From contig NZ_JBBOOM010000001.1 in assembly GCF_038003085.1 (NCBI RefSeq), positions 3,162,001-3,226,000 on the forward strand: DNA of 64,000 bases, read 5' to 3'. The stretch's first letter is position 1. Each line of letters starts with the position of its first letter. This document shows positions 1-8,094 of this stretch, piece by piece. Under the pieces are notes generated by a model, which searched no databases, was not told the DNA's origin, and was given only the letters and a program-made list of their open reading frames with translations. The stretch comes from Psychrobacillus sp. FSL K6-2836 (GTDB lineage: Bacteria; Bacillota; Bacilli; Bacillales_A; Planococcaceae). The position numbers were made by a program, and so were the translations under genes.

Positions 1-647
1 TCAAGCAAGTTAAAGCTTATGGATTGATCGTGAAGGATAAGGTTTTCTTCTTATTTGTCATTGCTGGTATTTTGTTGGCACAAACATATATGCAATTGGA
101 TATGCTCATACCAGTTTATATGAAGGAAGCTATTGATAAGCAGGTACTTGGTAATCTGTTTAACAGGGAGTGGGCGGTAACGGGGGAAGGTTCGTTCGGT
201 ATTTTACTTTCGGAAAATGGATTATTAGTAGTGATGTTTACGGTATTTGTCACCAGATGGATGACGAAGTATCCGGAAAAGTGGGTATTCTTTCTATCCT
301 CGTTTTTATACGCAGTGGCAATGCTTGTATTTCCGATGACAGCGAACTTCTGGGTTTTTCTAATTGCTATGGCAATCTTTACATTAGGAGAACTAGCAAC
401 GGTTGGATTGCAGGAAAGCTTTGTTTCAAAATTAGCTCCTGATGATATGAGGGGACAGTATTTTGCGGCGGCAAGTTTGCGCTATACAATTGGTCGTACA
501 ATTGCACCATTAGTATTTCCGCTAGTCACATGGATTGGGTTTACATGGACATTTGTTATACTAGCAGCTTTAGCGTTACTAAGTGGATTCATCTATCTGC
601 TGATGTTTAAAGAATACAATAAACGAAAAAAAGAAATAGCCGTATAA
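1..647 (+). CDS. MFS transporter, C-terminal half (5' end outside window)
   Basis: The reading frame is open from base 3 with no stop before the first possible start (TTG at 24), so the gene begins upstream of the window. The visible ~215 residues contain about five or six hydrophobic segments, a basic loop after them (RWMTKYPEKW), and end in a short basic cytoplasmic tail (YNKRKKEIAV). This is the layout of the second six-helix half of a 12-helix Major Facilitator exporter, resembling the YttB/MdtH-type drug exporters of Bacillales. The substrate cannot be told. A strong intrinsic terminator follows directly, so this is the last gene of its transcript. Confidence 0.8.
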   Translation, partial: KQVKAYGLIVKDKVFFLFVIAGILLAQTYMQLDMLIPVYMKEAIDKQVLGNLFNREWAVTGEGSFGILLSENGLLVVMFTVFVTRWMTKYPEKWVFFLSSFLYAVAMLVFPMTANFWVFLIAMAIFTLGELATVGLQESFVSKLAPDDMRGQYFAAASLRYTIGRTIAPLVFPLVTWIGFTWTFVILAALALLSGFIYLLMFKEYNKRKKEIAV

Positions 648-652
648 TTGGA

Positions 653-690
653 CAAGGGGTGTTCTCCTAATGAGAACACCCCTTGATTTT
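653..690 (+). terminator. Intrinsic terminator after the MFS gene
   Basis: Inverted repeat of about 14 bp (arms 653-666 and 672-685, AAGGGGTGTTCTC / GAGAACACCCCTT) with a CTAAT loop and a short T-rich tail, starting a few bases after the stop codon. Confidence 0.85.
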
Positions 691-1001
691 GTATAGGTAT
701 AACATAACTTTTGAATTTTAAATTTCATCCCGAAAAGCTCGGGGAATAATTTCCATGAAAGAAACACTTTCAATGCCGCGGTAAATTGTTCCACTGGTTG
801 CCTTCTAACCTAAGCAACGTAAACCCTACCTTCTTTTACGTCCTTGCGACCCTGTAGCCGCTCCAGTGTGAATAAGTATTATCAAAAACACATATAGCAG
901 AATGCCAATATCTAAAAACTATGTCGTACCAAATGTTAACTAGGACATTATCTCACACAAAAAAACAAATGTCAAATATGGTCAAAAATAACGAGCAAAA
1001 A
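691..1001. other. Intergenic, no recognised element
   Basis: About 310 bp without a supported gene. I see no conserved riboswitch, repeat array or RNA gene. The stretch 780-870 is locally more GC-rich than its surroundings and may be a decayed copy of one of the dispersed intergenic repeats, but I could not match it convincingly. Confidence 0.4.
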
Positions 1002-1010
1002 TGATATACT
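1002..1010 (+). promoter_or_regulatory. Extended -10 promoter for the Nudix-GNAT gene
   Basis: TGATATACT gives an extended -10 (TGn) plus the hexamer TATACT, 27 bp upstream of the GTG start. No good -35 hexamer is visible, as is usual for extended -10 promoters. Confidence 0.55.
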
Positions 1011-1037
1011 AATTCAATGGTAAATTAAGTAAAGTGG

Positions 1038-2030
1038 GTGGAGAAAATAGAACAATGGGATATCTTAAATGAGTTCAGAGAGAAAACAGGAAAGACTTGG
1101 ATAAGAGGAGATGAAATGATGGAAGGGGACTTTCATCAGGTTGTTCATATTTGGATTATGAATGAAAAAGGAGAGTTTCTTATACAACAGCGTCAGCCTT
1201 GGAAAATAGGGTGGCCTAATATGTGGGACTGTGCTGCTGCAGGATCTGTTTTAGTAGGAGAAACTAGTGAAATAGGTGCTATGCGTGAAACTAAAGAAGA
1301 ATTGGGCATTGAGCTACAAATGGATCATGCAGAGGTTGTATTTACTGTAAAGTTTTCTCGTGGTTTTGATGATCATTGGTTGGTAAAACAAGAAATAGAT
1401 CTGGAACAATTAAATCTGCAGTACGAAGAGGTAGCAGATGCTAAATGGGCAACAATGGATGAAATACTCGAGCTTGTCGAAAGTAGGGATTTCATTCCTT
1501 ATCATATTCTAGAACCGCTTTTCCAGATTAGCAGATCATCTATTTCTTTAAGGAAGGCTAGTCTATTAGATGCTGAAGAATTATTTGCGATGCAAAAAAA
1601 GGTTTTTCAACCTATTTATGAAAAATATCAGGATCATGATACGAGTCCGGTTTTCCAATCTTTTGAAAGATTTACAGAACGTCTGCAAACAGGAGACTAT
1701 TTTAAAATCTATGAAGATAGCTTATTGGTAGGAAGTGTCCATGTTTATCCGAAGTCTTCGGGCATTATGCGATTACATATGATCAATATTTTACAACAGT
1801 TTCAGGGTAAAGGAATTGCCCAAAAGGTCATGAGCCGTCTAGAAAGTATGTATCCACAAGCGCAAAGCTGGGAGCTAGATACGATTAAGCAGGAACAAAG
1901 AAATTGCTATTTATACGAGAAAATGGGCTATCTGAAAACAGGTGATGAATGGAAGGTAAATGAGCAGATGACACTTGTTCACTATACAAAGTTAATTGGG
2001 TTCAACCATTTGAAACCAATTTCAACATGA
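1038..2030 (+). CDS. Nudix hydrolase / GNAT acetyltransferase fusion
   Basis: The 330-residue protein has two enzymatic domains. Residues ~25-165 are a Nudix hydrolase with a complete Nudix box (G69, E75, R83, E84, E87, E88, G90), similar to the YfcD/isopentenyl-diphosphate-isomerase-like branch that cleaves nucleoside or isoprenoid diphosphates. Residues ~170-318 are a GNAT N-acetyltransferase domain with the acetyl-CoA pyrophosphate loop QFQGKGIA (254-261). The substrates of both halves are unknown. It is monocistronic with its own extended -10 promoter. The GTG start at 1038 lies within the purine-rich stretch that would act as ribosome binding site, so the true start may be a few codons further in; no ATG is in frame nearby. 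Confidence 0.85.
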   Translation: MEKIEQWDILNEFREKTGKTWIRGDEMMEGDFHQVVHIWIMNEKGEFLIQQRQPWKIGWPNMWDCAAAGSVLVGETSEIGAMRETKEELGIELQMDHAEVVFTVKFSRGFDDHWLVKQEIDLEQLNLQYEEVADAKWATMDEILELVESRDFIPYHILEPLFQISRSSISLRKASLLDAEELFAMQKKVFQPIYEKYQDHDTSPVFQSFERFTERLQTGDYFKIYEDSLLVGSVHVYPKSSGIMRLHMINILQQFQGKGIAQKVMSRLESMYPQAQSWELDTIKQEQRNCYLYEKMGYLKTGDEWKVNEQMTLVHYTKLIGFNHLKPIST

Positions 2031-2220
2031 AAAACAAAAATAAAGTTATGTAATATTAAATAGATATTAACAAAATTTGTTATATGTCGATACTTATAGT
2101 GGGGAATTTTTTTAGTTGTATATATCTAAAATAGGGAGGAAATTCTAAGTAAATATCCCTATTAAATGAAAAGGCTAAATGAAAATTCTCATAGATTGTA
2201 ATAAGGAAGTGTATTATATT

Positions 2221-2571
2221 ATGGCAGAAGGTACTTACACAATGAAAGTAAATCTTAGTGATAAAACGGTTGATATGACGGTGAGTGGAACTTTTACTCC
2301 TGAAAAAGCTAAACAATTTATCGATGATTATCAGCTTAAGCTAGCATCGATTAATGCCAGCGAATTCGTCTTGGAATTTGATTGCAGAGATTTGGATGTA
2401 GTAACAAAAGAAATGATACCCGATCTTGAAAATTGTTTAGCACTTTATAAATCTACTGGATTTAAGAAAGTAGAAGTAGGCATTAAGAAAAGTGCTATAA
2501 TCTCCATGCAATTAAAACGCTTGGCGAATAATGTGGGGCTAACTACGTTTGAAGTAATTCAAAAATATTAA
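2221..2571 (+). CDS. Small uncharacterised protein, STAS-like secondary structure
   Basis: A 116-residue protein starting at ATG 2221, preceded by AAGGAAG at 2203-2209; an upstream in-frame start at 2179 lacks a binding site. The alternation of short beta strands and helices (strand VDMTVSG, helix PEKAKQFIDDYQ, strand EFVLEFDC, later KKVEVGIKK and a helix rich in I, M, L) recalls the STAS/SpoIIAA fold, but I recognise no catalytic or phosphorylation motif. There is no signal peptide or membrane segment. It precedes a KAS III-like gene, with a weak terminator between them. A hairpin with AATAGGGA/TCCCTATT arms sits in its leader near 2130-2164. Function unknown. Confidence 0.7.
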   Translation: MAEGTYTMKVNLSDKTVDMTVSGTFTPEKAKQFIDDYQLKLASINASEFVLEFDCRDLDVVTKEMIPDLENCLALYKSTGFKKVEVGIKKSAIISMQLKRLANNVGLTTFEVIQKY

Positions 2572-2581
2572 TACTCGTAAA

Positions 2582-2613
2582 AAGGTAGGGAGCTATTAAT
2601 AGATCCTGCCTTT
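2582..2613 (+). terminator. Imperfect intrinsic terminator
   Basis: Imperfect stem AAAAGGTAGGGA / GATCCTGCCTTTTTT, helped by G-U pairs and followed by a T run, between the small gene and the KAS III-like gene. Confidence 0.6.
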
Positions 2614-2716
2614 TTTATTGGGTATTTGAATAACAAGCTCGTAAAATTGATGGGATAAAAAAATGATACGGACTTCGATATAATTCTAAAATTTCATTAG
2701 AGAGGTTATTACGACT

Positions 2717-3703
2717 ATGACTAACATAAGAATTAAAGCAGTGGATGTTTACCATGCGAAAAAGCAAGTAAACAATGATGTTTACCTCGAACACTTTAAA
2801 AAACAAGAAAAAGATATTACAAATTTCTTGAATATTATGGGAAGAAAACAGCGTTATGTCATTGATAATCTTGAAGAAAATACTATTACGATGGCGATTG
2901 AAGCAACAAATCGGGTATTGAAAAAAGCGGGATTAGAAGGTAAGGATATAGATATGATTGTATTTTCTACTCAAGTACCTGAAGTAACTGTTCCAACCAA
3001 CGCTATGTTCATTCACAATGCTATTCAAGCAAAAAAAGGAACAGTTATTTTTGATATGAATGCAAACTGCGCTGGTATGACGATAGGAGTAGAACAGGCG
3101 TCACGATACATGAAATCCAATCCACATGTTAATACCGCACTTGTGATAGGTTCTGACTATCTTTCATTAGTGGCTGATCCAAAGGATGCAATGACCTTTG
3201 CGAACTTTGGAGATGCTGCTTCTGCAATTATATTAGAAAAGACTGCGACTAATACAGGATTTGTCGACGCGATGTTTGAAGTAGACTCAAGTAACCGAAA
3301 TAATATTCTATATCCACACAAGGGATTATCCCAAACGATTAAATCTAATGAAAGTGCAGAATTCATGCATTGGCTCCCATTTGACGGAACGATGTCACTA
3401 CCATATACGTATGAAATGTTTGAATCCATTTTAGAAAGGAATCAGCTTAAAATTGATGATGTGGACGTGTTCTGCTTGTCTCAATTTGCTAAAGTTAATA
3501 TGGATGAAATTCAAAACCATTTTGATATACCAGAAGAAAAAGTTATTTATGTAGGAGACAGCTATGGATATACTGGTACAAGCAGTCCTTTTATTGCCCT
3601 TCATGAAGGAATCGAATCTGGTAACATTAAGCGTGGAGACTTAATATTATTTTGGACAATCGGTGGCGGTCACGAGTTCATTACTATGTTATTTAGATAT
3701 TAA
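2717..3703 (+). CDS. Ketoacyl-ACP synthase III-like protein with degenerate triad
   Basis: The 328-residue protein has the thiolase fold and length of FabH-type KAS III enzymes, which condense an acyl-CoA with malonyl-ACP. The nucleophile is present (C118 in NANCAG), as is the C-terminal glycine stretch (GGGHE, 317-320). The other two catalytic residues are replaced: the HQAN motif reads SQFAK with S255 in place of His, and the conserved Asn of the RHGNTS loop is Y285 (SYGYTG). It may therefore be an acyltransferase or a non-decarboxylating condensing enzyme rather than a fatty-acid initiator. Start ATG 2717 has AGAGG about 10 bases upstream. It sits after the small 2221 gene and ends before a shared terminator. 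Confidence 0.85.
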   Translation: MTNIRIKAVDVYHAKKQVNNDVYLEHFKKQEKDITNFLNIMGRKQRYVIDNLEENTITMAIEATNRVLKKAGLEGKDIDMIVFSTQVPEVTVPTNAMFIHNAIQAKKGTVIFDMNANCAGMTIGVEQASRYMKSNPHVNTALVIGSDYLSLVADPKDAMTFANFGDAASAIILEKTATNTGFVDAMFEVDSSNRNNILYPHKGLSQTIKSNESAEFMHWLPFDGTMSLPYTYEMFESILERNQLKIDDVDVFCLSQFAKVNMDEIQNHFDIPEEKVIYVGDSYGYTGTSSPFIALHEGIESGNIKRGDLILFWTIGGGHEFITMLFRY

Positions 3704-3777
3704 AGTAAAAGGCGACGGGCAGAGAAATAGCAAAAGTACTGAATTTTCGCTAGTACTAGCTACTTTGCAAAAAAATA

Positions 3778-3816
3778 TAAACCAGGCTATCTCTAACTAA
3801 GAGGTAGTCTGGTTTA
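3778..3816. terminator. Bidirectional terminator between convergent genes
   Basis: Arms AAACCAGGCTATCTC and GAGGTAGTCTGGTTT flank a TAACTAA loop, with A-rich sequence on the left and T-rich on the right. It can serve both the KAS III-like gene and the convergent aspartokinase gene. Confidence 0.85.
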
Positions 3817-3821
3817 TTATA

Positions 3822-5186
3822 TTATCCAACTGTTACTGCAGAGAAAAATTCGCTGTATAGTGCACGCAGTATTTTGTTCTCACTACTTTCATGTACTCCA
3901 AATGCTAGACTGACCTCTGATGATCCTTGGTTAATCATTTCAATATTTGAACCAGTATTTGCAATGGCAGTTGCAGCACGAGCTGCGAGTCCAGTACTAT
4001 TGTTCATGCCTTCTCCTACAATAACAATCATCGAAAAATGATGACGGAAATGGGCATCATCTGCGTTTAACTCGTTCAATACACGATTCAAAATACGCTC
4101 TTCTTTTTCTGGATCTAATTGATGACTTCGCATGATAACGGAAATGTCGTCTAATCCTGATGGTGTGTGTTCATATGAAATATGCTCTTCCTCTAAAATT
4201 TGAAGAAGCTTACGACCAAATCCAATTTCTCGGTTCATCAAATATTTGCTTACATATAAAATAGAAAATCCATTATCAGCAGAAATTCCAGTTACAGGAC
4301 GTTTGTTTGCTTTACGCTTATCTACTATTTTCGTACCAGGAGCCGATGGATTATTTGTATTTTTAATACATACTGGAATGCCGCTTTTATATACAGGCAT
4401 TAATGCTTCATCATGAAAAACAGAGAAGCCTGCATAGGAAAGCTCGCGCATTTCTCGGTATGTTATTTCTTCTATTTCCGCAGGATGGTTTACTACTTTA
4501 GGATTAGCGCAAAATACAGAATCGACATCGGTAAAGTTTTCATATAAATCTGCTTTGACCGCGGCCGCTAGTATTGAACCGGTGATGTCTGACCCTCCCC
4601 GATCGAATGTGCGAAGAACCCCGTTTGGTGTATATCCAAAAAAGCCCGGGAACACAACGACTCCAGTAAGGTTGTTTAATGCATGGAGATTGTCGTATGC
4701 CTGAGGCAAGGCTTGTGCTCGTTCAGGAAAATCATTTACGACTAATCCAGCATTCTTCGGATTCACATATTGAGAGTCAAGACCAATACTTGTGAAATAA
4801 GTAGAAATTAGTTTTGCATTATTATCTTCTCCACTTGCTTTAATATTGTCTATAAATAATTCAATAACGCTTTGATCTTCCCTGATGCGTGCTCGTAGGT
4901 CTTCTTCAATCACGTCACAAATGGTCTCGTCTAGTGATAGGCCCTGTGCAATTTCCTTATAACGATCCACTACTTGACGGAGTTTTTCTTCCACTTCTTT
5001 ATTATGTATTGCGGCAACTGCCAATTCGATTAGTAAGTCTGTTACTTTTTTATCGGCATCGAAGCGTTTACCCGGTGCAGACACAACGACAAATTTTCGA
5101 GATGGATCTGCTTTAACAATTGCAGCTACTTTTTTTATTTGGACTGCGCTTGCTACAGAAGTTCCTCCAAATTTACTTACCTTCAT
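3822..5186 (-). CDS. yclM: Aspartate kinase III (YclM/ThrD type)
   Basis: The 454-residue enzyme phosphorylates L-aspartate, the first step toward lysine, threonine, methionine and the spore component dipicolinate. It opens with the kinase motif KFGGTS (5-10), carries the kinase core with the SGEDNNAKLI and DRGGSDITGS motifs, and ends in tandem ACT domains (roughly residues 310-454, including NIEMINQGSSEVS) for allosteric control. Length and sequence match B. subtilis YclM, the third, threonine/lysine-linked isozyme, rather than DapG or LysC. Start ATG 5186 has AAGGA upstream. It stands alone, divergent from the serA T-box leader. No lysine riboswitch is visible. Confidence 0.93.
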   Translation of the reverse strand: MKVSKFGGTSVASAVQIKKVAAIVKADPSRKFVVVSAPGKRFDADKKVTDLLIELAVAAIHNKEVEEKLRQVVDRYKEIAQGLSLDETICDVIEEDLRARIREDQSVIELFIDNIKASGEDNNAKLISTYFTSIGLDSQYVNPKNAGLVVNDFPERAQALPQAYDNLHALNNLTGVVVFPGFFGYTPNGVLRTFDRGGSDITGSILAAAVKADLYENFTDVDSVFCANPKVVNHPAEIEEITYREMRELSYAGFSVFHDEALMPVYKSGIPVCIKNTNNPSAPGTKIVDKRKANKRPVTGISADNGFSILYVSKYLMNREIGFGRKLLQILEEEHISYEHTPSGLDDISVIMRSHQLDPEKEERILNRVLNELNADDAHFRHHFSMIVIVGEGMNNSTGLAARAATAIANTGSNIEMINQGSSEVSLAFGVHESSENKILRALYSEFFSAVTVG

Positions 5187-5247
5187 CTAATCAAATCCTT
5201 ACTTTTTTATATGATTGTACTTATGGAAAAAACAGATGGTTTTATAC

Positions 5248-5276
5248 AGTGTACAAACTTTATCGTTAGAGGTCAA
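5248..5276 (-). promoter_or_regulatory. Candidate sigma-A promoter for aspartokinase
   Basis: On the minus strand TTGACC (plus 5271-5276) and TACACT (plus 5248-5253) are separated by exactly 17 bp, about 60 bp before the start codon. The -10 hexamer is only a moderate match. Confidence 0.45.
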
Positions 5277-5311
5277 TAACTTTGTGGTTATTTCTTAAAT
5301 ATTATTTTATT

Positions 5312-5353
5312 AATACGAACTTTAAAATAAAATATCTTAATAAAGTTCGTATT
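5312..5353. repeat. Perfect 13-bp inverted repeat upstream of aspartokinase
   Basis: AATACGAACTTTA at 5312-5324 is exactly repeated in inverse at 5341-5353, with a 16-base AT loop and T/A-rich flanks on both sides. It looks like an intrinsic terminator but follows no gene. It lies upstream of the aspartokinase promoter and ~165 bp before the serA promoter, so it could insulate the divergent genes or be a binding site. Confidence 0.6.
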
Positions 5354-5486
5354 TTTAGAGGTGAATATGTATATGTATTTATATTCTATTGATTTTATCG
5401 TCAGAACACGAATTATAAAAAAATAAAAATATTTTTTCAAATGAGTAAACTGCATGAAATCAGCATTTTGGGAATGAAAAATAAAA

Positions 5487-5500
5487 TGGTAGCGTTTACA
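5487..5500 (+). promoter_or_regulatory. Possible catabolite-responsive element (cre)
   Basis: TGGTAGCGTTTACA matches the CcpA consensus TGNAARCGNWWWCA with one mismatch (T for A at position 4). It ends 16 bp upstream of the serA -35 box. Single sites like this occur by chance, so the call is tentative. Confidence 0.3.
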
Positions 5501-5515
5501 AGTTTTTTAACTATA

Positions 5516-5544
5516 TTGACAATTAATTTGCTGATGCGTATGAT
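5516..5544 (+). promoter_or_regulatory. Sigma-A promoter of the serA T-box leader
   Basis: Perfect -35 TTGACA (5516-5521), 17-bp spacer, -10 TATGAT (5539-5544). Transcription should start near 5551, giving a ~300-nt leader before serA. Confidence 0.85.
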
Positions 5545-5550
5545 AAGTTT

Positions 5551-5826
5551 AATTCAATAAAGTGTGAACAATTTTGACGGAGATAGGCTTTACATATTGA
5601 AATCTTAAGAGAGCTGATGGTCGGTGTAAATCAGTGGTTTCGTTTGTGGGGTAGCACTCTAGAATTGGTGGACTAAAAACAGAGGATTTAGGTTCATCCG
5701 TTAATGCGCGTTAAGCATACTAATAGAGATCTGCAAGATAATTGCAGTAAAATTTGGGTGGTACCGCGTGAGTTATTATAAGCTCTTCGCCCCTTACATG
5801 ATTGTAGGGAGTGAAGGGCTTTTTTA
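5551..5826 (+). promoter_or_regulatory. T-box leader RNA controlling serA (probably tRNA-Ser)
   Basis: The invariant T-box GGGTGGTACCGCG is at 5756-5768. Upstream is a long structured Stem I region with an AGAGA-type box near 5608-5613. Downstream lies the competing intrinsic terminator (arms 5781-5798 and 5803-5820, then a T run). Uncharged tRNA binding would favour the antiterminator and let serA be transcribed. Serine is inferred from the gene controlled; the best specifier candidate on the 3' side of Stem I is AGC at 5653-5655, with UCU at 5658-5660 as alternative. I could not fold the RNA to decide. Confidence 0.93.
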
Positions 5827-5855
5827 TGTTTTCAAAAATAAGGAGGAAAAATAAC

Positions 5856-7442
5856 ATGACATTCAATATTCTAATCAGTGATCCACTAAGCGAAGACGGT
5901 ATTTTCCCATTAAGAGAAGCAGAAGGATTTAATATTGTCGTAGATACCGCACTAACACCAGAACAACTTGGCGAAAAAATTGGTGAGTTTGATGCATTAT
6001 TAGTTCGTAGCCAAACACAGGTTACTCGAGAAATTATTGAAAAAGGGACTAATTTAAAAATAATTGGTCGGGCTGGAGTAGGAGTAGATAACATCGATTT
6101 AACTGCTGCAACAGAACGCGGGATCATCGTTGTTAATGCTCCAGACGGAAATACAAACTCAGCAGCAGAACATTCAATCGCTATGCTTATGTCACTTGCG
6201 CGTAATATCCCACAAGCCTTCCATTCTTTGAAAAATAAAAAATGGGATCGAAAAACATTTATCGGTGTAGAAGTGAAGAACAAAACGTTAGGTGTTCTAG
6301 GTTTCGGAAGAATTGGACAAGAGGTAGCTTTCCGTGCGAAAGGCCAACGTATGAATGTCATTGCGTACGACCCATTCCTAACAGCTGAAAGAGCGGAGAA
6401 ATTAGGTGTTCAATTTGGTTCAGTAGAGGATGTTATCAAAGCGGCAGATTTTATAACTGTGCATACCCCTCTTTTAAAAGAAACTCGTCATTTAATTAAT
6501 AAAGAAGCGTTTGAAAAAATGAAAGACGGCGTTCAAATTATTAACTGTGCTCGTGGGGGAATTATCGATGAAGATGCATTGTACGATGCAATCATGTCAG
6601 GTAAGGTTGCAGGAGCTGCATTAGATGTATTCGAGGAAGAACCGTTTGTAGAACATAAATTATTAACCCTTCCACAGGTTATCGCAACCCCTCATTTAGG
6701 TGCTAGTACTGTAGAAGCACAAGAAATTGTAGCAATCGATGTATCCTATGATGTAGTAAGCTTCCTACAAAATGGAACAGTGAAAAATCCAGTTAATCTT
6801 TCTTCTGTGCCAAAGGATGTCCTAGCTAAAATTGAGCCATTCTTTAATCTAGGAGAGCAATTAGGTTCATTCCTAAGCGATCTTACTGAAGGAGTTCCGG
6901 AGGAGGTAAATATTACTTATTCTGGAGAATTAGCAAACCTAGATACTCGTCCATTATCTCGTAATGCTGTAAAAGGTCTTCTAAAAAGCAAACTAGGTGA
7001 ATCTGTTAATGATGTAAATGCAAAATTCCTGGCAGACCGTTTAGGTATAACTGTCAATGAATTAAAAACTTCTAAATCAAAAGGATTTACTAGCTTAATC
7101 ACAGTTGAAATAAAAACTTCAGCTGGAACAAGAAAAGTAGCAGGTACTTTGTTAAATGGATTGGGTGGACGCATTGTACGTGTAGATGACTTTATCGTCG
7201 ATGTAATCCCATCTGGCTACTTATTGTTTATCCGTCATAAAGATCAACCCGGCGCTATTGGACGAGTAGGAACATTACTTGCTTCTGAAGGTATCAATAT
7301 CGCCGCCATGCAAGTGGGGCGTTCAGAAGTAGGTGGAGATGCAATCATGATGCTTTCCATTGATAAGCATGTAGAAAACTCTGGTATTGAACAGCTTAAA
7401 GCATTAGAAGACATCTTTGATGCAACACCGATTGATCTATAA
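5856..7442 (+). CDS. serA: D-3-phosphoglycerate dehydrogenase
   Basis: The 528-residue enzyme oxidises 3-phosphoglycerate to 3-phosphohydroxypyruvate with NAD+, the committed step of serine synthesis. Visible in order are the substrate domain, the Rossmann fold with GFGRIG (149-154 region), the catalytic stretch NCARGGIIDE, the EEEP motif and TPHLGAS with the catalytic His, an intervening ASB domain, and a C-terminal ACT domain (LLFIRHKDQPGAIG onward) typical of serine-sensitive long forms. The start is ATG 5856, 5 bases after AGGAGGAAAA. The gene is monocistronic behind a T-box leader. No terminator occurs before the tandem array, so the array lies in its 3' untranslated region. Confidence 0.97.
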   Translation: MTFNILISDPLSEDGIFPLREAEGFNIVVDTALTPEQLGEKIGEFDALLVRSQTQVTREIIEKGTNLKIIGRAGVGVDNIDLTAATERGIIVVNAPDGNTNSAAEHSIAMLMSLARNIPQAFHSLKNKKWDRKTFIGVEVKNKTLGVLGFGRIGQEVAFRAKGQRMNVIAYDPFLTAERAEKLGVQFGSVEDVIKAADFITVHTPLLKETRHLINKEAFEKMKDGVQIINCARGGIIDEDALYDAIMSGKVAGAALDVFEEEPFVEHKLLTLPQVIATPHLGASTVEAQEIVAIDVSYDVVSFLQNGTVKNPVNLSSVPKDVLAKIEPFFNLGEQLGSFLSDLTEGVPEEVNITYSGELANLDTRPLSRNAVKGLLKSKLGESVNDVNAKFLADRLGITVNELKTSKSKGFTSLITVEIKTSAGTRKVAGTLLNGLGGRIVRVDDFIVDVIPSGYLLFIRHKDQPGAIGRVGTLLASEGINIAAMQVGRSEVGGDAIMMLSIDKHVENSGIEQLKALEDIFDATPIDL

Positions 7443-7469
7443 GAGAGATGAATAGTATGTGTTAAGGTT

Positions 7470-8094
7470 TGCGGTCGGGTGACTCTGTTAGCCCAAGAGA
7501 GGAGCGTATTCGCCCGCCCGAAAAGGCTATGCTCTCGGAGGACAATCGCCCGCTCGAGGCTGAGTGTTATGCGCCCGAGAGAGGAGCGTATCCGCTCGCG
7601 AGAAGAGGCTATGCGCTCGGAGGTAAATCGGCCCGCTCGAGGCTGAGCGTTATGCGCCCGAGAGAGGAGCGTATCTGCTCGCCCGAAGAGGTTATGCGCT
7701 CGGAGGACAATCTAACGCTCGAGGCTGAGCGTTATGCGCCCGAGAGAGAAGAGTATCCGCCCTCCCGAAGAGGCTATGCGCTCGGGGAACAATCGCCCGC
7801 TCGAGGCTGAGCGTTATGCGCCCGAGAGAGGAGCGTATCTGCTCGCCCGAAGAGGTTATGCGCTCGGAGGACAATCTAACGCTCGAGGCTGAGCGTTATG
7901 CGACCGAGAGAGGAGCGTATCCGCTCGCGAGAAGAGGCTATGCGCTCGGGTGACAATCGCTCGCTCGAGGCTGAGGGTTATGCGCCAGAGAGAGGAGCGT
8001 ATCCGCCCGCGAGAAGAGGCTATGCGCTCGGGTGACAATCGCCCGCTCGAGGCTGAGTGTTATGCGACCGAGAAAGGAGCGTATCCGCTCGCAA
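7470..8094. repeat. Array A: GC-rich 82-bp higher-order tandem repeat of four ~21-bp subunits
   Basis: The anchor CGCTCGAGG recurs at 7551, 7634, 7716, 7798, 7880, 7962 and 8044, giving spacings of 83 then 82 bp, plus a degenerate partial unit at the left end. Each 82-mer divides into subunits of 21+21+21+19 bp, each beginning with a CGCYCGRG-like head and mostly ending in TATG or TATC. Units 7634-7715 and 7798-7879 are identical while the unit between them differs. The array is far more GC-rich than its surroundings. It fills the space between the serA stop codon and the shared terminator at 8101. Long open frames run through it only because stop codons are rare here; 82 is not a multiple of 3, so no single frame is kept. 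Confidence 0.95.

Noticed and set aside
780-880. Possible structured RNA in the GC-richer patch before the Nudix-GNAT gene
   Set aside because: I could not find convincing paired arms or a match to a known RNA class.
2679-2684. TATAAT before the KAS III-like gene as a promoter
   Set aside because: The only TTGATG upstream is 26 bp away, too far for a -35, so I did not list it.
5187-5515. Lysine riboswitch before aspartokinase
   Set aside because: No L-box motifs; the region is AT-rich and unstructured except for one hairpin upstream of the promoter.
5720-6361. Minus-strand 213-residue open frame opposite serA
   Set aside because: Lies antisense to the T-box and the conserved serA coding region; no binding site; composition of a shadow frame.
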